A stretch of DNA of 29,353 nt from Candidatus Gastranaerophilales bacterium (GCA_900548405.1 UNSJ01000024.1:1-29353); one strand, 5' to 3'. Numbered from the stretch's first letter, positions 14,754 through 22,865 are shown. The notes: generated by a model from the sequence alone, not told the origin. Numbers and translations: made by a program.

Positions 14754-16607
14754 TTACTTTATTAAAGTTTCTTCTATTGCATCAGCAACACATTTCATAT
14801 ATTTTTTCTGGTCATACGTTGATAAAAGCGAGTTTGTAATATCTTCATTTGCAATATTACCTATTTCCAGCAGAGATGATGAAACACCTTTTGTCGCATT
14901 ATTCACATACAACTCATCATGTTCCACTTTTGGCGTAAGCTGTGGAAAACCTTTTTTCAAATGTTTGTTAATATTATCCGAAAGCTTTTTATCAACGCCT
15001 TTTGTGTATCTTACAGTACACTTTTTATCTTTCGGGTTTTCTTTTACTGATTCCACGTGAACAGACAAAAATAGCATATCGCCTTTATTGCTGTCTTTCA
15101 TAACTTTTCGTACATCATCAGCGCCTTTTTTGCCTGCTAACATATTTTCAAGATAATGTTGTTTTGCCATACCACCGTTTCTTACTGCACCTGAAACAAA
15201 AACAACAGTTGCACCTCTGCTTCTCAATTCGTCAGACAACTTGTCAACAAAGCTTTGCGCCACGCGCCATTCTTCAATAGGCATCTCTTTGCCTTCGGCA
15301 TTTTTTACAGAAAGAACTGTACCCGGATCAAAACTACCGTTGCTTTGCTGATAGCCGCCGTGCCCTGAATTCAGGATTACTACTTTATTATTCAAATTAC
15401 CTTTGCCTGTTGGTTTTTGAAGTTCCGTAACAGCTTCTATTTTCTTTGTTTCGGTATTATAATTCGGAAGCGGTCTTACAATATAAGGATTATCGACTTT
15501 ACTAAACCCTTTATCTTTTTTGGCACTGTTAATCGCCCATTTTTTTAACTGACCTGCCGTAGCATAATTTCCGTCAGAACCTTTTATGGTTGTAAGAGTA
15601 TTTGATGTTATATCTTTACTGTTACCGCCGTTTGTACTTTTTACTGTTTCGTTCGGAATGGATGAAGAATTGGAAGATTTGCCCGAGTTTTTAGCAGGAG
15701 GTTCAGTTGTTTTTTCATCGGCAGACATCATTTCTTCAATCATATTATCCATATTTTCGGTATCTACCATACCTTTGTACCAGGGCTTATCAAATTCTTT
15801 TTCAAGCTCTGCTTTAAATTCCTGTCTTTTTTGAGGATTTATGTTTTTTGTATGCTTTGCAAGATAATCGTAAACTGTCATTACGGCATCTTTTCTCAAT
15901 TGCGCATTACTTCTAACTTCAGAACAGATCGCATTTATAAGCGTTTCATCATTTTTGGGCAACGCTTCATACTCTTTTATTACCTCTTTGGCATTTTTTT
16001 CGTTTATCTTTAAAAATGCTTTTGCAAAATCTTCTTTTCCAACAGCACCTGTATTATTACAAACAGCCTCTTTGATTTGTTCAGCTATCTCTTTAGGTGT
16101 AACCTCTTTTTTAGGAACTACCGGCTTATCAACTGAAGATGTTTCATATAGCTTTGCTAAAGAGTTTTGTTTTCGAGGTTTTGGCTGAGGTTTTGAGGTC
16201 TTTTCTGCACCCTGTTTTTTAGGATACACATAAAAATGTTCGCCTTTTGAAGGTTTGTAGTTTTTTGGAAGACCGTTCAGTGCAAGTAATTCTTCCTCTT
16301 TCATTCCGTTTTGTTCGGCAAGATATTTTAATCCTTTTCCGTCAGGAATTTGTGCGTGAGGAATATTTTTTATGACCTGATTTTTATCGAGCGTATCTTT
16401 AGTAAGTCCTGTCATATTTTTAAAATCCGTTAATGACATATTAAACTTACGCGCAATAGCAGTCAGTCCTTTCTCATCACCGCTGACTGTTACAATATAC
16501 TCTCCGCGCGCTCTTGCATCTTTTTTAATTTTTTCCATATCTGGAACTTCATTATCCCTTTTTTCTAAAGGGTTTGCACCGTTAAGTTCTTTAATTTCAA
16601 AATTCAT
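14754..16607 (-). CDS. LysM-containing N-acetylmuramoyl-L-alanine amidase (Amidase_3)
   Basis: This 617-residue protein is predicted to cleave the peptide stem from peptidoglycan. Two LysM-like modules lie at about 36-82 (YIVTVSGDEKGLTAIARKFN) and 89-129. A long middle region includes a helical part (170-295) and a Ser/Asn/Thr-rich linker (300-345). The C-terminal zinc amidase starts at VVILNSGHGGYQ (H416), continues with EEW (E445/E446) and LSVHVES (H517), and ends with LLEIGNIAN (catalytic E581). All expected zinc and catalytic positions are present. It has no signal peptide. The ATG at 16607 has AGGA eight bases upstream. It is the first gene of a two-gene unit with the GH24 lysozyme, so both glycan and peptide bonds would be attacked together. 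Confidence 0.9.
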   Translation of the reverse strand: MNFEIKELNGANPLEKRDNEVPDMEKIKKDARARGEYIVTVSGDEKGLTAIARKFNMSLTDFKNMTGLTKDTLDKNQVIKNIPHAQIPDGKGLKYLAEQNGMKEEELLALNGLPKNYKPSKGEHFYVYPKKQGAEKTSKPQPKPRKQNSLAKLYETSSVDKPVVPKKEVTPKEIAEQIKEAVCNNTGAVGKEDFAKAFLKINEKNAKEVIKEYEALPKNDETLINAICSEVRSNAQLRKDAVMTVYDYLAKHTKNINPQKRQEFKAELEKEFDKPWYKGMVDTENMDNMIEEMMSADEKTTEPPAKNSGKSSNSSSIPNETVKSTNGGNSKDITSNTLTTIKGSDGNYATAGQLKKWAINSAKKDKGFSKVDNPYIVRPLPNYNTETKKIEAVTELQKPTGKGNLNNKVVILNSGHGGYQQSNGSFDPGTVLSVKNAEGKEMPIEEWRVAQSFVDKLSDELRSRGATVVFVSGAVRNGGMAKQHYLENMLAGKKGADDVRKVMKDSNKGDMLFLSVHVESVKENPKDKKCTVRYTKGVDKKLSDNINKHLKKGFPQLTPKVEHDELYVNNATKGVSSSLLEIGNIANEDITNSLLSTYDQKKYMKCVADAIEETLIK

Positions 16608-16633
16608 AAATTAATTCCTACTTTTACACACAT

Positions 16634-16676
16634 AAAAAATAACGGCTTCTTGAAGAAGAAACTTTAAGAGAACCGT
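16634..16676 (-). terminator. probable terminator downstream of the uracil phosphoribosyltransferase gene
   Basis: On the minus strand, ACGG-TTCTC and its complement ending CCGT (16673-16676 with 16642-16645, plus further pairs around a one-base bulge) form a stem of about nine pairs, followed by TATTTTTTA. It separates the MCE-upp operon from the LysM hydrolase genes. Confidence 0.5.
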
Positions 16677-16706
16677 CACTTTATTAATATTTATTTACAA
16701 ATATAT

Positions 16707-17357
16707 TTATGTATTGAAAATCCTGTCGCCTGCATCTCCCATACCGGGTACAATATAGCCTTTTTCATTTAAACGGTCATCAACTGCAGCAGTAATAATT
16801 TCAATATCAGGGTAATGCTTTTGAATATTTTCAATTCCCTGAGGAGCAGCAATAATACAAATTACCTTGATATTATCAATAGGTATTCCTTTGTCAGCAT
16901 ACAGTTTAATCGCTTCTATCAAAGAATTTCCGGTAGCAAGCATAGGATCTGTTATATAAATATAGAATTTTTCGGGATTAGGAGCATCCATAGGAACCTT
17001 ATTGTAATACCATACAGGCTTAAGTGTCTTTTCATCCCTGTACATACCAATATGTCTTATACACGCTTGAGGCAGAATATCAATGGCTTCATCCGTAAAA
17101 ATCAAACCTGCCCTCAATATAGGCGAGATAATAATATTTATATCAGAATCAACTGTCTTTGTTGTAAAAGATGTTAAAGGAGTAGTAATTTCAGCATCAA
17201 CAAGCGGTAAATTTTTTGAAGCTTCATATAAAAGACATCTTGTAATTTTTCTTGCTGCAATTCTAACCCCTTGACTATCAGTATCTTTATCTCTCATTGT
17301 ACATAAGTTCAAAAGCACTACAGGGTTACTGATTATTCTCACTTTCTTTTTGTTCAT
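16707..17357 (-). CDS. upp: uracil phosphoribosyltransferase
   Basis: This 216-residue enzyme joins uracil and PRPP to give UMP in pyrimidine salvage. It has the family N-terminus (NPVVLLNLCTMRDKDT), RIAARKITRCLLYEAS, the SPILRAGLIF segment, the PRPP-binding loop YITDPMLATGNS, AAPQGIENI and the C-terminal GDAGDRIFNT (usually GDAGDRxFGT). The start was set at ATG 17357, downstream of AAGGAG with about ten bases spacing. Translation could open up to 18 codons earlier, but the family N-terminus argues against it. The start lies inside the 3' end of the MCE gene, a 32-base overlap, so the two are one transcript although their functions are unrelated. Confidence 0.95.
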   Translation of the reverse strand: MNKKKVRIISNPVVLLNLCTMRDKDTDSQGVRIAARKITRCLLYEASKNLPLVDAEITTPLTSFTTKTVDSDINIIISPILRAGLIFTDEAIDILPQACIRHIGMYRDEKTLKPVWYYNKVPMDAPNPEKFYIYITDPMLATGNSLIEAIKLYADKGIPIDNIKVICIIAAPQGIENIQKHYPDIEIITAAVDDRLNEKGYIVPGMGDAGDRIFNT

Positions 17358-17964
17358 CAGTATCAACTCCTTTATTTTTCTTTTTTGGAAATTCATTAAT
17401 CCATTTATCAAGCATATTCATATTGCTTTTAATGCCTCGAAGTTCAACTCCTGAACTATCCATATTTTCAAGTCCAGTTTCTTTTGCAAAAAATGATAGT
17501 TTATTGGTAATAGAACCGATTTTATCAAACATGTCATTTAACAATCCTAGAGAATCATGCAGTCTTTTAGGATTTTTAACAACTAATAGCTTCTTTGCAG
17601 CCAAGCTTTCTTCAGTTGGAGGATATACCTCCAATGATTTTGAACCGCCCATACCGCTAAATTCTACCGTTGCAATAGAACCTTTTGGAAAAATTACTTC
17701 TTTGTCGGTAATAATTACTTTTACATAAACATCGTTTGATAAGATTTTAATTCTGTCAACATAACCAACTTGAACTCCCATAAATTTAACGGGAGAACCA
17801 ACAATAAGCCCGTCAACGTCAGGCAGAAACAGCTGATAAGTAACAAGCTCTTTGCTCTTATGGTATCTGTAAATACGAACACCTGCAATAACAAAACATA
17901 AAATCAAAAACCAAATTGCAAATTCTATCCAAACGTATTTATGAATACCTTCTATTTTTTTCAT
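17326..17964 (-). CDS. MCE/MlaD-domain lipid-transport protein
   Basis: This 212-residue protein has one N-terminal membrane helix (about 12-31, IEFAIWFLILCFVIAGVR) and a periplasmic MCE domain (about 40-120) with VDGLIVGSPVKFMGVQVGYV, IFPKGSIATVEFSGMGGSKS and LEVYPP. MlaD-like proteins form hexameric rings that pass lipids between inner and outer membrane with an ABC transporter, so its presence implies an outer membrane. The C-terminal 90 residues are helical and charged. The MlaE/MlaF partners are not here. The start is ATG at 17964. A consensus TATAAT lies just six bases upstream and no ribosome site exists, so the message is probably leaderless. A longer open frame to 18069 would contain that promoter. 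Confidence 0.88.
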   Translation of the reverse strand: MKKIEGIHKYVWIEFAIWFLILCFVIAGVRIYRYHKSKELVTYQLFLPDVDGLIVGSPVKFMGVQVGYVDRIKILSNDVYVKVIITDKEVIFPKGSIATVEFSGMGGSKSLEVYPPTEESLAAKKLLVVKNPKRLHDSLGLLNDMFDKIGSITNKLSFFAKETGLENMDSSGVELRGIKSNMNMLDKWINEFPKKKNKGVDTDEQKESENNQ

Positions 17965-17970
17965 AGGTCT

Positions 17971-17976
17971 ATTATA
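17971..17976 (-). promoter_or_regulatory. -10 box of the MCE-upp promoter (leaderless)
   Basis: A consensus TATAAT on the minus strand is six bases before the ATG at 17964, so transcription should begin at or next to the start codon. The -35 region is poor. Confidence 0.5.
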
Positions 17977-18000
17977 CACTAATACATGAATTTTTGCTAC

Positions 18001-18029
18001 TTGCCAAAAAACTTTTTGTATTATAGTAT
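18001..18029 (+). promoter_or_regulatory. promoter for the omega-like subunit gene
   Basis: TTGCCA (18001-18006) lies 17 bases before TAGTAT (18024-18029); an alternative TATAGT begins at 18022. It is divergent from, and close to, the MCE promoter. Confidence 0.45.
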
Positions 18030-18060
18030 TAATATATATATAGAAAAGTGAGGTTTGAAA

Positions 18061-18300
18061 ATGGATCAAATTATAAGAGTTGCGTGGGATTTGAATGAAA
18101 ATACCGACAACAGATATCAGTTAGTATATGAAATTGCAGAACTTGCAAAAAAATTAGTTGATGAAAATCAAGCTAAAAAAGCTCGTGATGATTTCAATTT
18201 CGAAGAAAACTTTGATACAACTTATAAAAAAGAAAATCCTGTTGAACATGCCATTATGGTAAAAGCTGCAGAAGCTGATGACGACAGATTAGTAGGTTAA
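18061..18300 (+). CDS. rpoZ: RNA polymerase omega subunit-like small protein
   Basis: This 79-residue protein has the omega pattern: TDNRYQLVYEIAELAKKLVD matches the conserved NRYxLVxxxAxxAKxL helix, and NPVEHAIMVKAAE followed by RLVG resembles the cyanobacterial-type C-terminus (KPVxxAIxEMxDE...G). Omega helps fold and keep the beta-prime subunit in RNA polymerase. The start is ATG 18061, seven bases past GTGAGG; a TTG at 18055 is only one base from it and was not chosen. The assignment rests on a short motif and should be read as probable. A strong hairpin follows directly after the stop. Confidence 0.62.
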   Translation: MDQIIRVAWDLNENTDNRYQLVYEIAELAKKLVDENQAKKARDDFNFEENFDTTYKKENPVEHAIMVKAAEADDDRLVG

Positions 18301-18309
18301 TTTTTTATT

Positions 18310-18339
18310 AAGGCACAAGAAAAATCTTGTGCCTTTTTG
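18310..18339 (+). terminator. strong hairpin terminator between the omega-like and PNP genes
   Basis: AAGGCACAAGA/TCTTGTGCCTT (18310-18320 and 18325-18335) is a perfect 11-bp stem with an AAAA loop, followed by a T-run. It is 10 bases past the omega stop and 25 bases before the PNP start codon, leaving almost no room for a separate promoter. Confidence 0.88.
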
Positions 18340-18359
18340 TGTTTAAAATCGGGGGATAT

Positions 18360-19160
18360 ATGGAAAATACAGTTAAATATTTAAAAGAAAAAACTAACAA
18401 CTTCAATCCTGAAACAGGTATTATTTTAGGTTCGGGGCTAGGTGAACTTGCTGATGAATACTGTAATTATGCCGTACCATATTCAGATATTCCAAATTTT
18501 ATTAAATCTACCGTTAAAGGACACAAAGGAAGATTGGTCTTTGCAGAAATAAATAATAAAAAAACAGTTTTGATGCAGGGCAGAAACCATTTTTACGAAG
18601 GTCATTCAATGCAGGAAATTACTTTTCCTGTTAAAGTTATGAAAGCACTCGGTGTTAAAACATTAATTTTAACTAATGCAGCAGGCGCTGTAAATGAAAG
18701 TTATAAACCTGCTGATTTAATGATTATTACCGATCATATTAACAATATGGGTTCAAATCCGCTAATTGGTCCGAATGACGATACTTTAGGCGAAAGATTT
18801 CCTGATATGACAGAAGTCTATAAAAAAGACCTTATTGAGCTTGCTGAAAAATCTGCCAATAAATTAGGTATGGATATTCAAAAAGGCGTATATTGGGCGA
18901 ATTCAGGACCTTCTTATGAAACTCCTGCCGAAATCAACATGATTAGAAAACTCGGCGGTGATGCAGTGGGAATGTCAACCGTTCCTGAAGCAATCGTTGC
19001 AAATTACTGCCAAATTGATGTTTTAGGAATCAGCTGTATATCAAATGCTGCAAGTTCTGCCACAGGAGAAAAACTTTCCCATGAAGAAGTTATTGACACA
19101 ACTAACAAAGCAAAAGCAAAATTTAAGTCTTTAATCCTTGAAGTAATAAGTAATTTATAA
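18360..19160 (+). CDS. punA: purine-nucleoside phosphorylase (trimeric type)
   Basis: This 266-residue enzyme splits purine nucleosides with phosphate to base and ribose 1-phosphate for salvage. Signatures are IILGSGLGELAD (phosphate-binding loop), VKGHKGRLVF, LMQGRNHFYEGHS (active-site His), TNAAGAVN, YETPAEINMI (E191), AVGMSTVPEAI and CISNAAS (N229). The Glu/Asn pair at the base site is that of the 6-oxopurine (inosine/guanosine) type. The start is ATG 18360 preceded by GGGGGA. A longer frame begins inside the upstream terminator at 18327 and is rejected. Expression must come from read-through of that hairpin or from a weak box near 18344-18349 (TAAAAT). Confidence 0.94.
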   Translation: MENTVKYLKEKTNNFNPETGIILGSGLGELADEYCNYAVPYSDIPNFIKSTVKGHKGRLVFAEINNKKTVLMQGRNHFYEGHSMQEITFPVKVMKALGVKTLILTNAAGAVNESYKPADLMIITDHINNMGSNPLIGPNDDTLGERFPDMTEVYKKDLIELAEKSANKLGMDIQKGVYWANSGPSYETPAEINMIRKLGGDAVGMSTVPEAIVANYCQIDVLGISCISNAASSATGEKLSHEEVIDTTNKAKAKFKSLILEVISNL

Positions 19161-19172
19161 TTATAAAACTGA

Positions 19173-19200
19173 TTGTAAATTTACGTAAATTTTGTATATA
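19173..19200 (+). promoter_or_regulatory. promoter for the large duplicated-domain protein
   Basis: TTGTAA (19173-19178) and TATATA (19195-19200) are 16 bases apart. The predicted start near 19207 lies beyond an ATG at 19202, which supports the downstream start at 19259. Confidence 0.5.
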
Positions 19201-19258
19201 CATGCTCTTGTCAAATTTTTGTTTTCAGTTGAAAATACATGACGGGAAGGACGAAAAA

Positions 19259-21598
19259 ATGTTAGTAGGAAGAACAACATACGATGCGGTCAAACAACGA
19301 CAAAAGTCTACCGGAGAATTATCTCCAAAGCGTATTCCTCTTTCTTCCGAGTTCATGTCTTCAAAAAATAGTTTAAATAATATCGAGAGACCTTTAAAAA
19401 GTAATCAAAATGATTTATCTTTTAAAGGTCTTTCTTTTAAGGGTGAAAATAAACCTAAGAAAAAAGATGATAAAATGAAGCCGCTGCTTGCAACATTTGG
19501 AGTACTTGCAGCTACGGGGCTTGCTTTGAGATTTGCTCCAAGATATAAAGAAGCAGGAAATTTCAAAGTTACGGAATTTTTAGAATTTGCACAAAAGCAT
19601 ATGGGTGTTATTAAAAAAGATGCTAAAAACCCTGATGCAATAGTTAACTCATCAATCGCAGAAGAATTGTTTGAGAGTGTTAGAGATTCTGAATTAACTA
19701 AAAACTTAATCAAAGTAGACGGTGACAATGTTACTTTCTACAAAAAAACCATCCCTCAATTAATATGGGATGGTTTAATTTATCCGTTTAAAATACTTCC
19801 TGCAGACATTTTGAACGGCGGAGTTGAGTTAATTGGTAAAATTAAACCTTTTAAAGGCTGGGCTGAAAAAACATTACAAAAACCTATGTTTAAAAATATC
19901 AGACAGCGTTCCAAAATTGATGCAAAAGTTAACTCTTTAAGAGGATTGTTCAAAACGGCTTCTGATTTGAACGGTAAAACAGAAGCAGAAATTTCTTCTG
20001 CAATGTTCCAGCGTTCAGTAAAAATGTTCGATCCGGGAACAGGAAACTATGACACTAAACACGAAAGATCATTAAACAGACTTGTGTCAGGTCTTCCTCC
20101 TGCATTGTTCCTGGCTAACGATGCATACAACCTTTCAAGAATGATGGATGATGACGGAAAAGCAGCTACCGAAGAACAAAAAGTAAGATTTAAACAAGAA
20201 ATGGCAAGAATAGGCTTTAATGCATACATTACACTTGTTACTCTAGGCGCTTTGAACAAATATATTAATAATTCTAAAATGGGTATTATGCTGATGACAG
20301 GTTTGACAACTCTGACAACAGAAGCATTCTCAAGGGTTATTAACGGAAAACATATTACAAGATTAACACCTGAAGAAGCTCGCAGGGAAAATGAAAAGAA
20401 CCAAGCTCCGGAAGCGCAAATAAAACCTGACTTATCATTCAAAGCATCTGAAAAGCCTAAAGAAGATAAAGAAAAACAACAAAAACCGCTGCTCACATTT
20501 AATTCGGCAATGAAAGCAGTTGGTTTAATCATAGCAGGAGGATATGCTGCAAAAGGTTTGAGAAAAATCTCTGCAGTAGATAACGCATGGAAAAATTTCA
20601 GCGGCTACTTTAAAAATTTATATAAAGATGCAACTCAAATAAAAGATTACAGAATACCTCAAGAAAAATTAAATGAAATAACCAAAGTACTTGATGAAAA
20701 CGGCTTTACAAAACTGGCAGAAAAATACAGAAACGTAGCAAAAACTGCAGTAAATCCTGACGGAACAATCAGTCTGGGAGTAAAAGATAAGAAAACAAAA
20801 CCTTTAGTAGACTTTTTCTTAGCGCCGTTCAGATTTATATGGAAATACGGTTCACTACCATACAAGTTTGTTGATGATGCAGTCCAATCTTTTGGTAAAA
20901 AAGCTCCAAAAGCAGCACGCAAGAAAGTAGAAGATATTTCAGCACTAGCTAAAAGTATTGATAATATCGGACGCGAAGCTACTAAGAAAAATTATACACC
21001 GGAACAGTTCCAATCTTATGTTAAAGATAACATCTTAAAAGCATTTAACGTTGACACAATGTCTAACGTGTCAAACAGCGAACTTTCTAATCTTGCTAAA
21101 ACAGCTGCGCTTGCGGCAACTATATGGTTCCTGATGACTGATAACTACAACATGGTTATGTTGAAGTCTAACGGTAACGATGTAGAAGGTGCAAAAACAA
21201 AATTCACTGAAAGATTTGTTCAAGAAGGTTCTAGATTATTCTATCAAACATTACTGATTGATTTATTCAACAGCACCTTCAAGAGCCAGTACAACAAGTC
21301 ACTGTTTGGAATGAGCTGGATTACATTAACTAATACTACAATGGGTGAATGGCTGACAAGAAAATCAGTCGGCGTTCCTGTTGGAACTCATACACGTGAC
21401 CAGTTAATAGAACTTGAAAATAAACAAGAAAATGCAACAGGTTTTGAAAGAAAATATTATGACTTTATGAAACGCTTAACCGGAAAACGTTCAATTAAAA
21501 CTTATGAAGTAGATAAAAAAGAACAGCCTGTAACAGCTCAAGCTCAAGAAATCAATTTTACAAACAAAAGCAGCCTTAACAAAATAATTAAAGGTTAA
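19259..21598 (+). CDS. large two-module protein with SFKG motifs, lineage-type, unknown function
   Basis: I do not recognise a named family. The 779-residue protein has a polar N-terminal tail with LSFKGLSFKG near residues 57-66, then module 1 (about 75-380), a second motif DLSFKASEKP, module 2 (about 405-745) and a tail with INFTNK. The modules look like a tandem duplication. Both have a hydrophobic, Gly/Ala-rich opening (PLLATFGVLAATGLALRF; PLLTFNSAMKAVGLIIAGGY), a block with IYPFKILPAD versus LAPFRFIWKYG, and a block with NDAYNLSRMM versus TDNYNMVMLK, then FNAYITLVTLG versus FYQTLLIDLF. Weak membrane helices are possible in each. The start at 19259 has AAGGA seven bases upstream. It is cotranscribed with the next small gene. 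Confidence 0.8.
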   Translation: MLVGRTTYDAVKQRQKSTGELSPKRIPLSSEFMSSKNSLNNIERPLKSNQNDLSFKGLSFKGENKPKKKDDKMKPLLATFGVLAATGLALRFAPRYKEAGNFKVTEFLEFAQKHMGVIKKDAKNPDAIVNSSIAEELFESVRDSELTKNLIKVDGDNVTFYKKTIPQLIWDGLIYPFKILPADILNGGVELIGKIKPFKGWAEKTLQKPMFKNIRQRSKIDAKVNSLRGLFKTASDLNGKTEAEISSAMFQRSVKMFDPGTGNYDTKHERSLNRLVSGLPPALFLANDAYNLSRMMDDDGKAATEEQKVRFKQEMARIGFNAYITLVTLGALNKYINNSKMGIMLMTGLTTLTTEAFSRVINGKHITRLTPEEARRENEKNQAPEAQIKPDLSFKASEKPKEDKEKQQKPLLTFNSAMKAVGLIIAGGYAAKGLRKISAVDNAWKNFSGYFKNLYKDATQIKDYRIPQEKLNEITKVLDENGFTKLAEKYRNVAKTAVNPDGTISLGVKDKKTKPLVDFFLAPFRFIWKYGSLPYKFVDDAVQSFGKKAPKAARKKVEDISALAKSIDNIGREATKKNYTPEQFQSYVKDNILKAFNVDTMSNVSNSELSNLAKTAALAATIWFLMTDNYNMVMLKSNGNDVEGAKTKFTERFVQEGSRLFYQTLLIDLFNSTFKSQYNKSLFGMSWITLTNTTMGEWLTRKSVGVPVGTHTRDQLIELENKQENATGFERKYYDFMKRLTGKRSIKTYEVDKKEQPVTAQAQEINFTNKSSLNKIIKG
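19746..19776 (+). repeat. perfect 10-bp inverted repeat inside a coding region
   Basis: AAACCATCCC (19746-19755) and GGGATGGTTT (19767-19776) surround an 11-base loop, within the codons for KKTIPQLIWDGL. It could fold in the mRNA, but may simply be chance within coding constraint. Confidence 0.5.
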
Positions 21599-21605
21599 TA
21601 TTAAA

Positions 21606-22046
21606 ATGGCAATTCATTCTGTTCAGAACATATCAAAAGATGATAAACGAAATATTGCAATGGCTTCCGGAGGCAGTGTAATTTGGGGCGGAAAAGAATT
21701 ATATAATACTTTTAATAATATAAAAATGCAAAAGCACGGTTTTAAAATCTTTATGCGTGCCGCATACAATAAAGATACCTTTGATTACATAAAACAATCA
21801 AGAGAAAAAGATTTAGAAAACGCAAGAGCTTTAGGTATTGAAGATAAAATTAAAGAAGTGCATAGAGAAAGTGATTTGAAATGGTCACAAGGCATTAAAG
21901 CGCATAAAATGCGTTATAAGAACGAAATAAAAGACATTCAAAAGAATGCGCCGTTTAAAATAACTATAAAAATGTTAGGCGGAGCCGCAATAGGTCTGTT
22001 ATTAAGTATGTTGATTACACATCTTAAAAACTATAAAGACAAATAA
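21606..22046 (+). CDS. small protein with C-terminal membrane helix, partner of the upstream gene
   Basis: This 146-residue basic protein matches no family I know. The N-terminal part contains a Gly-rich stretch (MASGGSVIWGG) and a long charged helical region (about 40-115, YIKQSREKDLENARALGIED and on). A single membrane helix lies near the C-terminus (about 118-137, IKMLGGAAIGLLLSMLITHL), followed by a basic tail. It starts seven bases after the large SFKG-motif protein, so it is almost certainly cotranscribed and perhaps interacts with it. The last 16 bases overlap the convergent small membrane protein gene. Confidence 0.68.
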   Translation: MAIHSVQNISKDDKRNIAMASGGSVIWGGKELYNTFNNIKMQKHGFKIFMRAAYNKDTFDYIKQSREKDLENARALGIEDKIKEVHRESDLKWSQGIKAHKMRYKNEIKDIQKNAPFKITIKMLGGAAIGLLLSMLITHLKNYKDK

Positions 22047-22237
22047 ACTGATGAAATATAACTTGCTTGGTTATTTTTAACTTCTTTATTGTTATTCTGC
22101 CAAAAGAATATCCCAACAGCAATCGCAGCTACAAGAATTATTATAAATAACACTTTTGTAAGTATTGCAAAAATTTTACCTACAATAAATAAAACTATAA
22201 TAATTCCTAATCCTATTAGTAAAGTTGTAAATTCCAT
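22031..22237 (-). CDS. small hydrophobic membrane protein downstream of plsY
   Basis: This 68-residue protein has two close membrane helices (residues about 5-22, LLIGLGIIIVLFIVGKIF, and 27-46, VLFIIILVAAIAVGIFFW) and a polar tail with NNNKEVKNNQ. The ATG at 22237 is two bases after the plsY stop, with AAGGT nine bases upstream inside plsY, so it looks translationally coupled. The function is unknown. The 3' end overlaps the facing gene by 16 bases, with no terminator visible. Confidence 0.6.
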   Translation of the reverse strand: MEFTTLLIGLGIIIVLFIVGKIFAILTKVLFIIILVAAIAVGIFFWQNNNKEVKNNQASYISSVYLSL

Positions 22238-22239
22238 AA

Positions 22240-22845
22240 TTATCTGACCTTATTTTCTTCCCCTTTAATAAGTCTTACAATATTTGAGCGGTGTAAATAA
22301 ATAATATAAACAGCACCCAATGCACAATATGCAATATAAGCTAAAGGAGCTTTAAAAGCCCACATTAAAAAGGGTGATATAGCAAGCGCAACAATAGAAC
22401 CCACTGAAACATATCTTGAAACAAAAGTAACAACAGCCCAAATTGCTGCAATTATTAAACCTACCTGCCAGTTGAGAGCAAGAATTGTACCTACACCTGA
22501 TGCAACAGATTTTCCGCCTGTAAATTTTAAGAATATTGATTTGCTGTGGCCGAGAATAACCGCAATCGCCGCCAGTACAGGTAAAAGTCCTATACCTGTA
22601 AATGTTGTTGCAAATATTTTTGCAAGCACTACGGGCAGGGCGCCTTTGAAAGCGTCAAGAAGCAATGTGATAAAGAACCATTTTTTGCCCATAACTCTTT
22701 TTACATTAGTAGCGCCTGTTGAGCCTGAACCTATTGTTCTGATATCTTGTCCAGTGAATGCTTTTACAATAATATAACCTGTCGGTATAGAACCGATAAT
22801 ATATGCAGCTATTACAACAGCAAGTAATTCCAATATTTTTTCCAT
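22240..22845 (-). CDS. plsY: acyl-phosphate:glycerol-3-phosphate acyltransferase PlsY
   Basis: This 201-residue multi-pass inner-membrane enzyme makes lysophosphatidic acid from acyl-phosphate (supplied by PlsX) and glycerol 3-phosphate, the first step of phospholipid synthesis. The three conserved loops are visible: GSIPTGYII, then GSGSTGATNVKRVMGKK, and GHSKSIFLKFTGGKSVASG. The length is typical. The start was set at ATG 22845, six bases past AAGGAG; a longer frame to 22863 would contain that site. It has a well-formed promoter and is followed closely by a small membrane protein gene. Confidence 0.96.
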   Translation of the reverse strand: MEKILELLAVVIAAYIIGSIPTGYIIVKAFTGQDIRTIGSGSTGATNVKRVMGKKWFFITLLLDAFKGALPVVLAKIFATTFTGIGLLPVLAAIAVILGHSKSIFLKFTGGKSVASGVGTILALNWQVGLIIAAIWAVVTFVSRYVSVGSIVALAISPFLMWAFKAPLAYIAYCALGAVYIIYLHRSNIVRLIKGEENKVR

Positions 22846-22865
22846 AATCTCTCCTTCGTGCAAAA

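Noticed and set aside
13453..16607. Prophage lysis cassette
   Set aside because: A GH24 lysozyme and an amidase suggest it, but there is no holin, spanin or any phage structural gene, and base composition looks like the neighbours.
18327..18359. N-terminal extension of purine nucleoside phosphorylase
   Set aside because: It would start inside the terminator hairpin; the family N-terminus and GGGGGA site fit ATG 18360.
20047..20532. 161-codon minus-strand frame inside the large protein gene
   Set aside because: Antisense shadow with biased composition, no ribosome site and no motif.
22472..22777. 101-codon plus-strand frame inside plsY
   Set aside because: Antisense to an unmistakable PlsY sequence.
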